Below, in pieces: positions 26,601 through 38,700 of a DNA stretch of 64,000 nt; within the stretch, counting starts at the first letter, position 1, and each line of letters begins with the position of its first letter. The notes below the pieces were generated by a model. The model saw only the letters and a list, made by a program, of their open reading frames with translations, was not told the origin of the DNA and made no database searches. Both the position numbers and the translations under genes were made by a program. This DNA comes from Apostichopus japonicus (lineage: Eukaryota > Echinodermata > Holothuroidea > Aspidochirotida > Stichopodidae), in contig NC_092570.1 of NCBI RefSeq assembly GCF_037975245.1, forward strand, positions 5,461,001 to 5,525,000, read 5' to 3'.

Positions 26601-27144
26601 CCTCGTTGAGCACTGGCTCTATGATGACATACTGACAATTGGTGTGAAATACGTAACATGAGTTTAAACTTTTTAGTACCTCGTTGAGCAATGATTCTAT
26701 GATGACATACTGACAATGGGTGTGAAATACGTAACATGAGTTTAAACTATTTAGTACCTCGTTGAGCACTGGCTCTATGATGACATACTGACAATGAGTG
26801 TGAAATACATGAGTTTAAACTATTTAGTACCTTGTTGAGCACTGGCTCTATGATGACATACAGACACGGGGAGCCAAATACATAATATGAGTTAAACTAT
26901 TTAGTACCTCATTGAGCACTGGCTCTATGATGACATACTGACAGTGAGTGTGAAATACGTAACATGAGCTGAAACTATTTAGAACCTCACTGAGCAATGA
27001 CTCTAAGATGACATATTGACACTGGGTGTGAAATAGGTAATATGAGTTTAAACTATTTAGTACCTCGTTGAGCACTGGCTCTATGATCACATACAGAGAT
27101 AGCGATTCGGGTTTGAAGCCTTGTAATTCATCATCCATCTTCAT
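23658..27144 (-). CDS. PDCD10: Programmed cell death 10 / cerebral cavernous malformations 3 protein
   Basis: Five coding exons on the minus strand join in frame: 27144-27064, 26219-26054, 25422-25296, 24189-24099, 23819-23658 (208 residues; human 212). The start MKMDDELQGF precedes LYVIIEPVLNE, the counterpart of the N-terminal helix that pairs with GCKIII kinases. AQTLRAALKKAERHNPGL, ITRREPQF, RPRFLQTI and SKGFSDTLK match the family along its whole length, the last part being the FAT-homology domain. PDCD10 is a cytoplasmic adaptor that links MST4/STK24/STK25 to striatins (STRIPAK) and to CCM2. Every junction has proper GT/AG sites. The stop codon is at 23660-23658. Intron 1 contains a 78-bp array built from the end of exon 1 (26365-27093). 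Confidence 0.95.
24400..24530 (-). mobile_element. SINE family B, 5'-truncated copy
   Basis: The reverse complement contains cttcggtcagcttgcg, cttgcgaagttcctgc-like sequence and a tail of ATAC repeats. It matches the 3' half of the copy at 48525-48823. It lies in PDCD10 intron 4, just upstream of exon 4. Confidence 0.7.
24595..24765 (+). repeat. Diverged dispersed repeat, related to 5155-5300
   Basis: Shared words in the same order include ctagatttc, caaaggacccaag/caaatggtactcag, ggtaactatg and cactacaa. The similarity is moderate and the boundaries are unclear. Confidence 0.4.
25690..25960 (-). repeat. Dispersed repeat family D copy with inserted TACAG microsatellite
   Basis: Minus-strand matches to 12068-12345 include gcccattttgcatagca, aggctctgaa and ggttcctgt. 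Between them lies a (TACAGTACAGTTT)n stretch at about 25785-25885. The copy is in PDCD10 intron 2. Confidence 0.65.
26365..27093 (-). repeat. 78-bp array of PDCD10 exon-1 end plus donor: nine intronic units and the exon itself
   Basis: Unit starts on the plus strand are 26365, 26443, 26521, 26599, 26677, 26755, 26828, 26905, 26983 and 27061; the last is the real exon-1 end. Spacing is 78 except 73 and 77 around 26755-26905. Read on the minus strand, each unit has a 30-base segment coding YVIIEPVLNE or a variant, then gtacta (gttcta in one) as donor. A pyrimidine-rich stretch ends in CAG in the upstream flank of most copies. Unit 26828 has CTG instead of CAG and ends in NK. Because 78 is a multiple of three, the array reads open for long stretches. 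Confidence 0.92.
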
Positions 27145-29775
27145 GCTTTGTGGTTTCCTGGAGTTGCTATGACAACAAGTAATTCATTGGTTGCACAACC
27201 ACGCAGCAAATTCTTGCTCGGTGATTACTCTTACGCTGGAGGGAGAAACAAAAGAGGAAATGATGGCTAGACTCAAGATCAATGGATTGTGTTTATTATG
27301 TTACATGTCTAGTCATCTAGAGATACATGTATGTTATCATTGGCACGTCAACAAAACATTATCTCAAGAAGATTACATACATTCTTTGCCAACATCAACA
27401 CACAGCCTAGGCTTCCACAGCAGAGATGAGCCGTTGCTACTTTGCGTATAGATAGTAGGAATCCAATTTGGTGAATTCCACATTTTTTGTGATGGTACTG
27501 TTTTGGATTAGGACTGCAAATTAAGAGCTAGTGAAGGTAGTCAAGTCTTCTAGTCAAGTCAAGTCTAGTCAAGTCATTCTTCTTCAGTTAGAATGTCCTC
27601 GTCAGTGCAACACATGAACCATTCTCATTAATCTGATTAACTAAATCACACTTGAACATTATCTGGCTACAACTTGACTCCACACCATTTTTGACTGAAA
27701 TATCCAACTGTCTCATCTTATACCTCCATGCGAGGTCATTGTGTTGGTATAACTTCGTGGGGAGAATATCCGTGTAAATGTGTGCTTTCAGTGTGGAAAA
27801 TTTTGGGATAGTACTGATGACCCTGAATAAGGGATTCTTCTTACACCTGATGCGAGGTCATTGTCTTGGTAGACCTTGGTGGTAAGAATATCCAGGTAAA
27901 TATGTGCTTGCAGTGTGGAAATTCGGGATAGTACTGATGACCCTGAATAAGGGATATTTCTTACACCTGATGCAAGGTCATTGTCTTGGTATTACTTGGT
28001 GGTAAGAATATCCAGGTAAAATATGTGCTTTCAGTGTGGAAAATTTCGGGACGGTACTGATGCCCCAGAATAAGGAATTCAAGTTTTCAACCCCAAAGAT
28101 CATGTCTCTTGCCCTAGCCACTTTAGGACTTTATTCTGATGCCTAACATTATTTCACTCCATTGTCCTTTGCTAGGGTCTATGTACCAATATTTGTCATT
28201 TTTTATATCTCTGCAAATAAGTTCACATTTGTTGATTACATGTTTATAAGACTTGTAGCCTAAGGGTTGTAAACAGGTGGTCCAACAGAGTAATTAATCG
28301 TACAACAGAAGGGGAGTGATATAGCATAGTATTTTTCCAAATAAATTGCAACACACAGTTTCAAGCATATCAATTTGGTTCATCCACTTCTAAAATAAAG
28401 AATCCTACTGCAAAATAATACAATGTATTGTATCCATATAAACACATGAAATGTCAGACATGCTTTGTGATGCAAATGTGAGTAGGCATTAATTTTATGA
28501 ATATGATGTGTGCACAGCCATGCTGGGTACTAATAGTAAGGCTGTCTGGGAGCAAACTCCAATTGTGTATTTTGTTTCTATATGGGTACCCAAGATGCAA
28601 CAATGTTTACAAACCTTTTACATCCTTTCTCAAAATGGTATTGGGATAACACAATCCCAGGTCAAAAAGCCCAATGGGCTCCTAAAGTCCGACTCCTAGT
28701 GCTACTTTTCCAAAATATACATGTCGAGTACTGGTGTGACTGTAAAAGTTATATTCATCCAGCTTCTGAGAGAGTACATGGCTAAACTGTATCACTCTCG
28801 ACTATAACTTAAGTATGACGTCGTACAATTTATATTAATTGCTTAGGTTACTTAGGCCTAGGGCATAAGGTAGGTTAACATTAGCATTAAGTTGCCGTAA
28901 CGTTAGGCCAAGATAAGCTTTATACTGTAAAACATAAGTTAAGTTAGCCTGGCTGCTCATAGCAAACAGATGATAAATTATTTCAATGCTTACTATTCTA
29001 AGGCTAGATATGCGTAAGTGGTACTGATTTTATTACTGATGTCTCACTTGAGACATGGCCTACCTTTGAAAGAAAAGTACAAGTTAAGTTTCCTCTTTGT
29101 GGACTACCAAGTGCTCTTTGATGCTGATATGATATATTCGTTACATTTCACGGCAGCTCAGACGTACGTACGTGGTTCTTATACTAGTACACCCATAGAT
29201 ATATGATGCTTGTCACAGTTCAGTGTTTGTAACGCGGAAACACATAGAATGGTGACGTCATTGGGTGGAGGATTATTCCAAACAGCATGCAATATAGTAT
29301 ATATCGCGATTAGTACGGTGGTGTACACAATTACTTGTCGGTTACATTTCATCATGAAGTCAGCGATATTCTGATCAACTGTGTTGTGTTGTGTTCATAG
29401 AAATCAATTTCTATGGTTGTGTTATGCTTTCGGTACAACTGTTTTTTACACAATCCTACGACTTACGGGCATAGAAATTTGCAAGTTTGGAATTACGGAG
29501 ACAGCAGATGCGTTCTTTTTAACAATAATTAACTCTTCGGAGGATCAGTGATAATTTGTATTTCTAGACCCAAAAGGAGTAGAAAAAGACCAAATGAACA
29601 TCTTTTTCCCAGTTCTTGCTTTGAAAACGGTACACCTAACGACGACACCTGTTATCGATCACTCTAACCTACTTACTGTACAAACTAACACAAGGCTATC
29701 CAGAAGTGGAATGTGATTTATCTTTTTTGTAGCCTACTGAGCCTAGTACTAGCCTACCTTACCACAATTATCACA
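27145..29775. other. Presumed 5' region shared by PDCD10 (-) and UBAC2 (+)
   Basis: The two genes are transcribed away from each other with 2.6 kb between their start codons, so both promoters should lie here. No TATA box is convincing. 5'UTR exons of PDCD10 cannot be placed from sequence alone. The stretch holds a three-copy repeat at 27715-28080, a short tcaagtc run near 27540-27575 and otherwise nothing recognised. Confidence 0.5.
27715..28080 (+). repeat. Three-copy tandem repeat of about 121 bp
   Basis: Units at about 27730, 27852 and 27972 each contain aggtcattgtnttggta, agaatatccnggtaaa, tgtgctt and agtactgatgaccctgaata. They lie upstream of PDCD10. Confidence 0.88.
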
Positions 29776-32700
29776 ATGTTTGGAGGCGCCGGTAACGGTT
29801 TCTGTAAGTATGCTGAGCTAGTTCTTAAAATTAAAGCCATTTTAATAATTTAGTTTGGACCAAACGTTAAAAGTTGTTGTAGGCCTAGGGCCTAGCCCAT
29901 GTCGTAGCCTGCTTTACTTGGTTAGTGTCAGTCACCATACCAATTGTGACTGTGAGCAGCAAGATTTTGCAGAATGCCCACTGTTTTATGTTGATGTAAC
30001 TGAATAACCATTTAAATATCAAAGTGGCTATTGTTACGACTAGTCGTAAGAATAATTCCCGACTACCAGGGTCTTAGCTAGCGATGCGTCTCGCCGTCTT
30101 TGAGACGGCTAGATCGAAATGAAAGACGGCCGATTTTGAGTGGGACGGCTTTTGAGACGCCAATAAATGGCCCTGTCCAGCCTCCCAATTTAACGTAACT
30201 ATTAGTTATTTACATGTACTGCTCAGTCACAGCGCAGCACGTTTAAAATGATGACACAACACTGTGAAATAAATCACTGAAAAAACCCTGACAGTCCAGT
30301 CAACAACACAATATGAAAACCAACACTCAATAGCCAACCAACTAGCTAGGTAAACAAAAATCGTTTCGTCGCGTGATAATTTTCGCACACCCGTGTCTAT
30401 GTATTTTTTTCCTCCTTGCTAGGTGTTGTGTATCACGGTACTGTGGAAAGAGTGAGCTAATATTGACAGCTCCTGCGATGTTTTCCTAAAGGCAGTAGGG
30501 AAAATTTTGCGTCGTACTAACGACCATGCAGTCTGTCTAGTTACAAAATGGCGCGAAATTTACGATTAATTTTTTGCAGATAATGCGCGGGTTCGAGAAA
30601 CCATTTGTCAAGGCAATACATGTATGCAACACAAGAGATCTTGCCTCGCAGTTAGTATGAATATTAACCCTTTTTCATTACGGTCGCCATGGTCGCATTG
30701 GTGACGACCATTCTCGCGGCTGGCGATGAGAATTTCTGGAAAATTAACGCTAGTCGCCAGACCCATAATACTGTGGCGATCAGTTTTTGCAACTGAAAAT
30801 TTCGCCAATGCTTTACAAAAATAACGAAGGTGCCCGCCCGACGCGGTACTACCCGGTTCCTAATTTATTACCCGAATCCTACGCATAGTGTGATTTTTTT
30901 TTTTGGCAAACCGATGGTTAGGCAGATTTCCCATTGACTTAGTGTGTTGTTAGGCTACCATGTGGTCGAAGAAAACAGCAATAACGAAAGTATTTCATGG
31001 ATATCTTATAACTGCGTCACAACTTCAGCGAATAAAAAGACGGCTAGGCTAGATTACCCCCATTGACTTAGTGTGATGTTAGGCAACCATGTGGTCGAAC
31101 GTAACAGCAATAATGAAAATATTCCATGGATATCTTAAAACTGCGTCACAATTTCAGCGAATAAACAGATGGTTAGGCTTAGCTAGAATTCCATTGACTT
31201 AGTGTGGTGTTAGGCTACCATGTGGAAGAAATTATTATTTATTCAATCGTTCCCTCTATTTCATAGAAGGAAAGGCTTACAAGGAAGTTTACGAGATGTT
31301 TATGGGTTATAGAAGGGATAACTAAAAAATAATAATCGCAAGTAGCTTTTTACTAATCGTTTATTGCAATGCGATCAAATTGCGCAATCTAGTGGCTAAT
31401 GCGAACCCTGGGCCTGCATATTAGATAGTAGTAGCCTACGAGTAGTAATAACTGTTTAAGAGCTAAATTGGATACTTATTTGGTCTGATCCAATATATGT
31501 GGAGAGCAAGCATAATCAGCGGCGGCAGTGTGATGTTAGTAGTTATGTTAATTATATGATGTCATTAACAAGTTAATGAAAGAAACAAAAGCAAATAGAA
31601 ATTATTGAGGAAGGTTTTATACATTATCTTACACCTACGTATTTGAACATGAAAACATAAAGTAAGATTTTTTTCACCGTACCCAGTTTGTTAGAAAATA
31701 ATATACATTAGCCTATGTCATTATTTTAAAATCAAAATGTACTACTAGCCACTGTCATCAGTACTAACTAGTACTAGCTTTAAAGTAACGTTAGCAGTCA
31801 GTACTGGCAGTAGTGCTACTCGATGTTGAGCCTAGGCCTAGTGTTTTTTGTACTAATATTTAGCATATCAAAGTGGCTATCAAAGTTTCATTTTGGCTAT
31901 CAAATTTTTATTCTGGGCCACCAGAATTTGGGAAAAAATAAAGTCTTGGTCGCCACAGGATTTTCCTCCTGGTGACCGCATTCACTGGGGAATGTAAAAG
32001 GGTTGAGTATGATTGTTACCATGGTAATATATGAAGGCATGAGCTTTTTGCGCGGATTTCCTTGCTTTCTTTTCTACCTCCGTAATTTACATTTCTCAAT
32101 TTCCGTTAATTTTCTAACAACAGCGTTACTGTATCATTTGATCCGTCATTCGCATGTTTTTCATTACCGAATCGATGCATATCCAACCTGCAGAGGGACA
32201 AAAACTATTATCCTAACACACTGTAGCATACGCAAAATACCGCAAATTTTTCTCTGGATTTTCAAACATTCCCAACATTATTGACACGATATTTTCATAA
32301 ATTTCCTACGATTTTCAATATTTTAGTATCATTAGAGTAGGGACAATTGACGAGAAGTGTAGTGCTGTAGCTGCTGACTATTATTCCAGATTAAAACAGA
32401 CCATTGTGTACATTTTATGAACAGTAACATTTTAAGTATGGGTCGCCATGATTGAAAGAACAAGTAGGGTGAAAACGACAGGCTATTCATGTGGCTTCAG
32501 TGTGCACATTTTGGTGTGAAACTTTGCTTTTGAGTGTTTTAATCAATTTAAAAATCTTATTAAAATAGGCACCAAAATGTTGTCTTTAAACCTCGAATTT
32601 CTCAGAGCCTCCGGGGCTTTGACCCCGGTACCCCAACCGGGGCGTTGCCCATGGACCCTACCACAGGCCCTAAGGCAGGCCCATGGACCCCACCTGTAAC

Positions 32701-35700
32701 TGTGTCGCGCTGCAAGGTGACTGACGCCCTTTGCATTAGTATTGTATCACCCACAAAGTTCTGTGAATTTTTTTTTACCCCAGGCTCATCCCTGTATAGG
32801 CCTATGGATGACATTAACAGAATAAAGGCATATACTCTACAAGATACACAGTAGGCTATTTTATAGTACATAACATAAATAATTCCACAAGATATTGTTT
32901 GAACTTTTTGGTGCTCAAATTCTTTGTATTATATCAATTACTATAAGCTGTTTTCATGGTGCACTTTTGCACCTAGTGTTTTATAGCAATTTTTATGTTT
33001 GAATGCCCCAAAAAATCATGATGGCTAAGGTGCTTCCACAGCTTTCTAAGCATACTTTTTACCCCAATTGTGTCAAATAAACCATTGATAGGGGCTGGGC
33101 TTCCAGGGGCCCTGGACCCCACCCGTTATAGGCTTCGCGCTCGCGCAGGCGCCTCCGGCGCCAGATGGATAGTCTCCTGAGCAGATGAGACACCCTATTT
33201 GAAATTTCTGGCTAAGACCCTGCCGACTACGCATGCGCAGTTGCTATTTTCATTACCAGGAGTACTATTTTTACGACGAGGAGAAACAACAATTTCCGGT
33301 TAGGGTTAGGGTAAGGGTTAGGATTGAGGTTTAGGGTTATGTTTAGGGTTAGGGTTACCCCTACTACATGCGCAGTTGCTTTATTTACTTTACTGCGCTT
33401 GAATTTGCCTTTGTCGTAAGAATAGCTTATAAATAATTGTTACGACTCGTCGTAAGAATAGCCACGGCCTTTAAATATATCTAGCTAATAGACCTCTAGA
33501 GGCCTACCTGCTGTTGTAATATTTAATATGAATACCAACGACAGCAGCTAGACCTACTGTATTTTGAATCCTATCTGGTTAATAATGAAATGGCAAACAA
33601 TGCCTTTTTTACATTAATATACGTTGAACCATCTATATGTGAGGTGAAATCCAGGTACCTACAACTTTAGCCTGTAATTCCTTCTTGTTCCATTAAAACA
33701 CCACAGATTTTGAAAATTCGATAGATATTTTTTAGCATTGTTCCTTTTTAACAGATAAAACCACAGTGAGCAAGGCCCTCATGATGATTTGTGGGTCATC
33801 ATCGATCGCTCCGCTGTTTTTAAAGAAAGAGTTAAAGGAGATATTTACTCTCAACATTGAGCATCTTGTTCAACAGTCGCAGGTATGTCAGTAGGCCAAT
33901 ACTTTTATTCAAAGATCAATTGTATAACATGACATTTTTAAAGTCGTCTAGCCCAGTAGCAGTAATAGGCTATATTGACACGATACTAGTGACGTGAAGA
34001 ATGAGTTTCACATATAACCAACATCTGCAGTATCTAATTACCAACAGATGTATCAATGGCAGTCAAATTCTGTACAAGCTCTTCTTCAACGTGTTTTGTT
34101 TCATTTGAGACGGACTTTGTTTCCATTTGTATATAATCCAAGAATATGTGTGGTAAGACAATTACAACAATTGTATCTAGTAACGAATGAACCCTTCAAA
34201 GATACAATACATTAAATATAACAGGCATTTTCAGACATTTCCTCCGTGGAATTGGGCTAAAAAAGTGGAAGATACGAGTATACTGTATATAGGTTACATC
34301 TGTGTAATGAACATGCTGATATGGGCGGTCGCAGTGATTTCACGGTAAATCGTTCGCACCATAAGGGCAACAGAAAATAAATGTCTTTCTTTCGATTGCG
34401 ACAGCTTTTCTCCATTAAACCCACCTGGTCAGAGTGCATTTAGAATAAGAAACATTGAATCTGCTTTGGAAGTTTTTTTCCAAAATTCAACAGCAAACAG
34501 GTATTGAGACTTTAAAGGAGGCAATAATCATACATAAAGAGGTCAATATTGACACGATCTGATGATGTTCAACCAACATAACCCACGCTAATGCACCGTA
34601 CACTGCGGTAGTGAAGAAATTACAACATACTGCAACGTTAGTATAGTTGTTTGTAAGTTAGTGGTAAACTCTAGATGGTCATGTGTTTAATGAAGACACC
34701 CACAATTTACATTCCTTATTCCCCATTGATAGAATAACAGAAATCTGTTTTCTTTGAAACGACAAATTATTCTCTCACATTACGTTTTTTTTGTTTTCCC
34801 CATTCTGTTCAACAGCTCTGGAGGATTGTGACGAGTCACTTAGTGATTCACGATCTCCATGTTTTAATCCTTGTCCTGTTACTCATCTTCAACTTCAGAA
34901 TCTTGGAGAGGAGATATGGAAGCCGCAAATTTGCAGTAAGTGCCCACTGGTCTCCTTATGATCACAATCAATAGCCCATCGGTAATTTATAATATTTATA
35001 TTTACTTATATCTTTATAGATATATATAGAAATATATATATGAGGTCTTCTTCGTAAGAAAAAGTTCCTTTGAATGCAGGTAACATTGTGTAATATATTT
35101 TAGTTTCGAGTGACTTCTTACTCAGCACACGGTATATCAAAAATATTCCACACATTGCATGTTTAAATTGCTTAGGTTCGCACTTCTTTCTTGTTGTAGG
35201 TAATTACCCATGATGTTAAGAGCTATGTTTTTCTAAGATCCAAATTGCTACACCATTGAAAAGATAAATGGCTGAAGGTTGTGTACACAAAACCTAAAGC
35301 ATTTTTATTAGCTTGTAGAATAAAATCCGCATTTCCCAAAATGCATTATTGAATAAGCAAAGTCAAAACAGTAGCTTAGTTCCTGCAGGATTTGAGCAGG
35401 GGAGGGAGGTTGGGGGAGGGATTGTCTGTACACCACCACAGATTGCAGGTCTATAATTTTGCTGTTTATAATAAGCAGAAATACAAGGCTTATGTTAACT
35501 GTAGGTATGGTTGTCATGCCAATTCTTTCACTGATATTTCTGAACTGATTCATGATGTTTGTGTTCTAAACATCTATGAGCAAACTGCGGAATGCAGGAA
35601 ATAGCCTGAATTTCAAAGCTTCATGGTATCTTCTCTTTGCATTTTTTGTTGATCAGTAAACAGAAACTAAAAAGAAAGCTCTACTGTACCTCTACAAGCT

Positions 35701-38700
35701 AATTCTGTTATCCCAGGGCTTAGGTATACGTTGTGGAGTATTTTGAAGACGGAAAAAAACAGAATTGGCTTTAGTTTAACCTTTTGATGTATGGTTAGTA
35801 TTAGCTAAATAAATTAAGTGACCCTGGCAACCTTTGTTTTTTTTTGTAATTCTCTGTAATATGTGTACAATTCCATCATCACAACCCAGCATCTCTCTCC
35901 TCTTTTCTTTAATCTACAGTCATGTATTCTGGCTACTAGTATTATGGGCTCATTTCTCAACCTCTCTCTTCTGGGTGCCCTTTATTGGTGGGGCTATTCA
36001 CCAACGGTAATACACTCTGGACTGTAAGTGTTACTCAATTTCTTTTCATATCCAGGTTAACAGCCATTTTTTATCCTACATAGTACAATATATAACTGAC
36101 ATGTCATGTTTATTTTCATCTATGACCCTTTACCCGCAATCCCAAATGTAAACAGCAGAGTGTTAATTTATGACTGAACCTTGACTTCTGTAATTAGTAT
36201 TATTTATTTTTTGGCTATTACTAAATTTATGAACTTTGAGGACTAAATACAATGCACATGTAAGTAGGAGGCTCACCCTTCAGACACTAACTTGGTGCCC
36301 TTGTATAAGCACAGACCCAACTATGTTTATCATTGTAAATTGGTATTACTTTTAGGAAATTTTATATGGTATACCTACCAGACTTGTGAGTCTGTACGTT
36401 TGTACTCTTATCGTTGTATGGTTGTCTGTTATTGTACCTGATCAGATGATTTTTTACTCATACTCAGGATGTTTTGGAATCTCTGCAAACTCTTGTGCAA
36501 ACTTAAGTACTCATACTCTTACATATAGAGCCTTGCAATGTATTCCGTTTGTTGTTCTGATGGACTCATACTTGGGGTATTTTAGGGAATCTATCTACAC
36601 TCTAGTACAAAATTAAGCAATTACTCATATTTGCCTGTGGAGCCCCTATACTTGTAATCATTGCAAGGTGGAACTCAACCCTGTACTGAAGCTGTTGTAG
36701 TCATACTGAGTCTGATACCTGCTGTTAAATGAATGATCTGTTGCTCATCATTGTCAATCATTTCCTTTGTCTTGTTATCTTCCAAAGAGAAAGCAAGCAG
36801 TCACCAGTTTATGATTTGTTAATAAGTTGCTAGTTTATAGAACGACCCACACATGTGCTTTTATGGTCTATGGCATGCAGTGGCTTTTTTAAAATAATAG
36901 TTAGAAGCATCATTTCCTAATCAAATATTGGGCCAAGATTATTATTTTTAAATACCTGCATTGAATCAATCAAACCAGATTCCAAATTTGAGTTTAAAAT
37001 GTTGAATTGGAAGCCACCAGACTTGTAACTTGTAATGGTTTCTCCCACATTTGTGGTCGCTTAAGCGTCGTAAAAATAACTGCTGGTTGTTATTAAATTA
37101 TTATTATTAACTTCAAAACATTTTATTACTTATTGGGATTACAATCTCAAAATTGCATCAAATTATTTGATTATTTCCAATAATTTCTAACATGTCATTG
37201 TATCCGTTTTTCTTGCAGGATTGGTACTTTGGGGAGTCTGTACGTTCCGTTCTTTTGTGATATTCCTAATAATATTATTCCCAGACAAGCAGCTGGTGCT
37301 GGTGGTATTAACCCACTCATGCAGATGTTGACAGGCAAGACACTGGTGTACTTATTAGGGTTACAGGTGAGTAACGAGCAATCAACGTCAGGCAAAATCG
37401 ATAGTATAGTTTGATGGTACGAGTCTGGCCTGGAAATTCCTGCCGTTTACTGGCTTTGATCTTTTGGCCAGTGCAAAAGTGATATTGCTTTTGGATTTAA
37501 TTCGGGGGATATCGAAGTGGCTATTTGAGTCGATCCAGTGGATCTTTTATGCACTGATGTTTCTTAGCAAGTGGCTATAATTGTGAAGTATGTTCAGTAC
37601 CGGACTGGACTAAACTGGACTCTACTGGACTAAATGCGATTGAAGTGGAGTTCAGTCATATCTTTTCAGTCTTCTACAGTCTAATAGCCTGCAAACTGGC
37701 TTAATACTTTAAAGATTCACATCGAGGTGAATTTGCTGATAACTTTTGGAATCAAATTTGCTTCATGTTTGAACAGTTAAGGAGAGATAAGGAGACTTTA
37801 CAACATAATATGTTTATATTTCTAGTCTGCCAAAATAGATAGATAGATAGAAAACTTTATTGTCCATTTTATCAAACAAAAACCCGGAAAATGATTTCCC
37901 GTCGACAGTAAACATAAAACAGTAGTGAATACAAACAGAACCATACAATAAACAAGCTATTAGTGAACAACTACGAGAATAAAACTAAATTGCAACAGGA
38001 TTGATCAAAACTTGGTGAATATTTGATAGGGTTGCAAATTGAAAAATTCAAACATATTAATTTTTGCATGAGACAAAACTTTTCTGTATTGTCCTAACTG
38101 GTTTGTAACTATCTTATTAGGAGGAGCCAAATGGTTATAACCACATGGAGGTGCTAGTTATATGAAAGGGTATCCATGTTGGTGGGAATATGATATGGGT
38201 TTGTGAGAATATTGAGTTTACAACAACCCAGTGCAAAATGAAGCTTTGAAAGAGTAGTATTCAGGTCATTAATGTTTTGACCAATAAAAGAAGGAAAAAA
38301 ACATCTCTAGTAGTCTGCTGAAATTTGTTCAGGTACTACATGTCCCATTAAGATATTGATTGTCCAAGTTGTCACATTGTGTATCAGACATCAATCTGAA
38401 GCAAAATGGAGTCACAATGAAGTTCTACATTGGCAAAACATATTTTGCTGTTTTTGTTTGTTTTTTTGTTTTTTTGCACTCTAGTGTTTGACTTTGGGTT
38501 GGGTTTTAACTTGATCTACTCGGGGTTTGAAGTTTGCAAGTTATCAATGAATGTGGTATAGTATCATACTTCATAATATCCTGAAGTAGTATATTGAATG
38601 CTAATTGTTATCTGCAAAATGACAACCAGACTTTGGTCATTGCCATGGCAACTATTACAGATGTGTGGACTTTTGGTCTCATGTGAGATAGAACTTGTTC

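Larger units (their letters stand above)
30020..33469. mobile_element. Inverted-repeat element (MULE-like MITE) split by a hAT insertion
   Basis: The left end gtggctattgttacgac and the reverse complement of the right end, gtggctattcttacgac, match and continue through a palindromic gtcgtaa core. The flanks carry a 9-bp direct repeat, TTTAAATAT, at 30011-30019 and 33470-33478, typical of Mutator-type insertions. Removing the 3156-bp hAT element and one copy of its 8-bp duplication leaves a MITE of about 290 bp. Its interior contains telomere-like TTAGGG repeats at 33298-33358. Confidence 0.7.

Noticed and set aside
26215-27144. 184- and 98-codon frames with 26-residue repeats on the minus strand
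   Set aside because: They read through the 78-bp PDCD10 array including intron-like spacers. The conserved protein is obtained only by splicing at 27064 to 26219.
33298-33358. Chromosome end
   Set aside because: The TTAGGG stretch is short, degenerate and inside an intron with coding exons on both sides.
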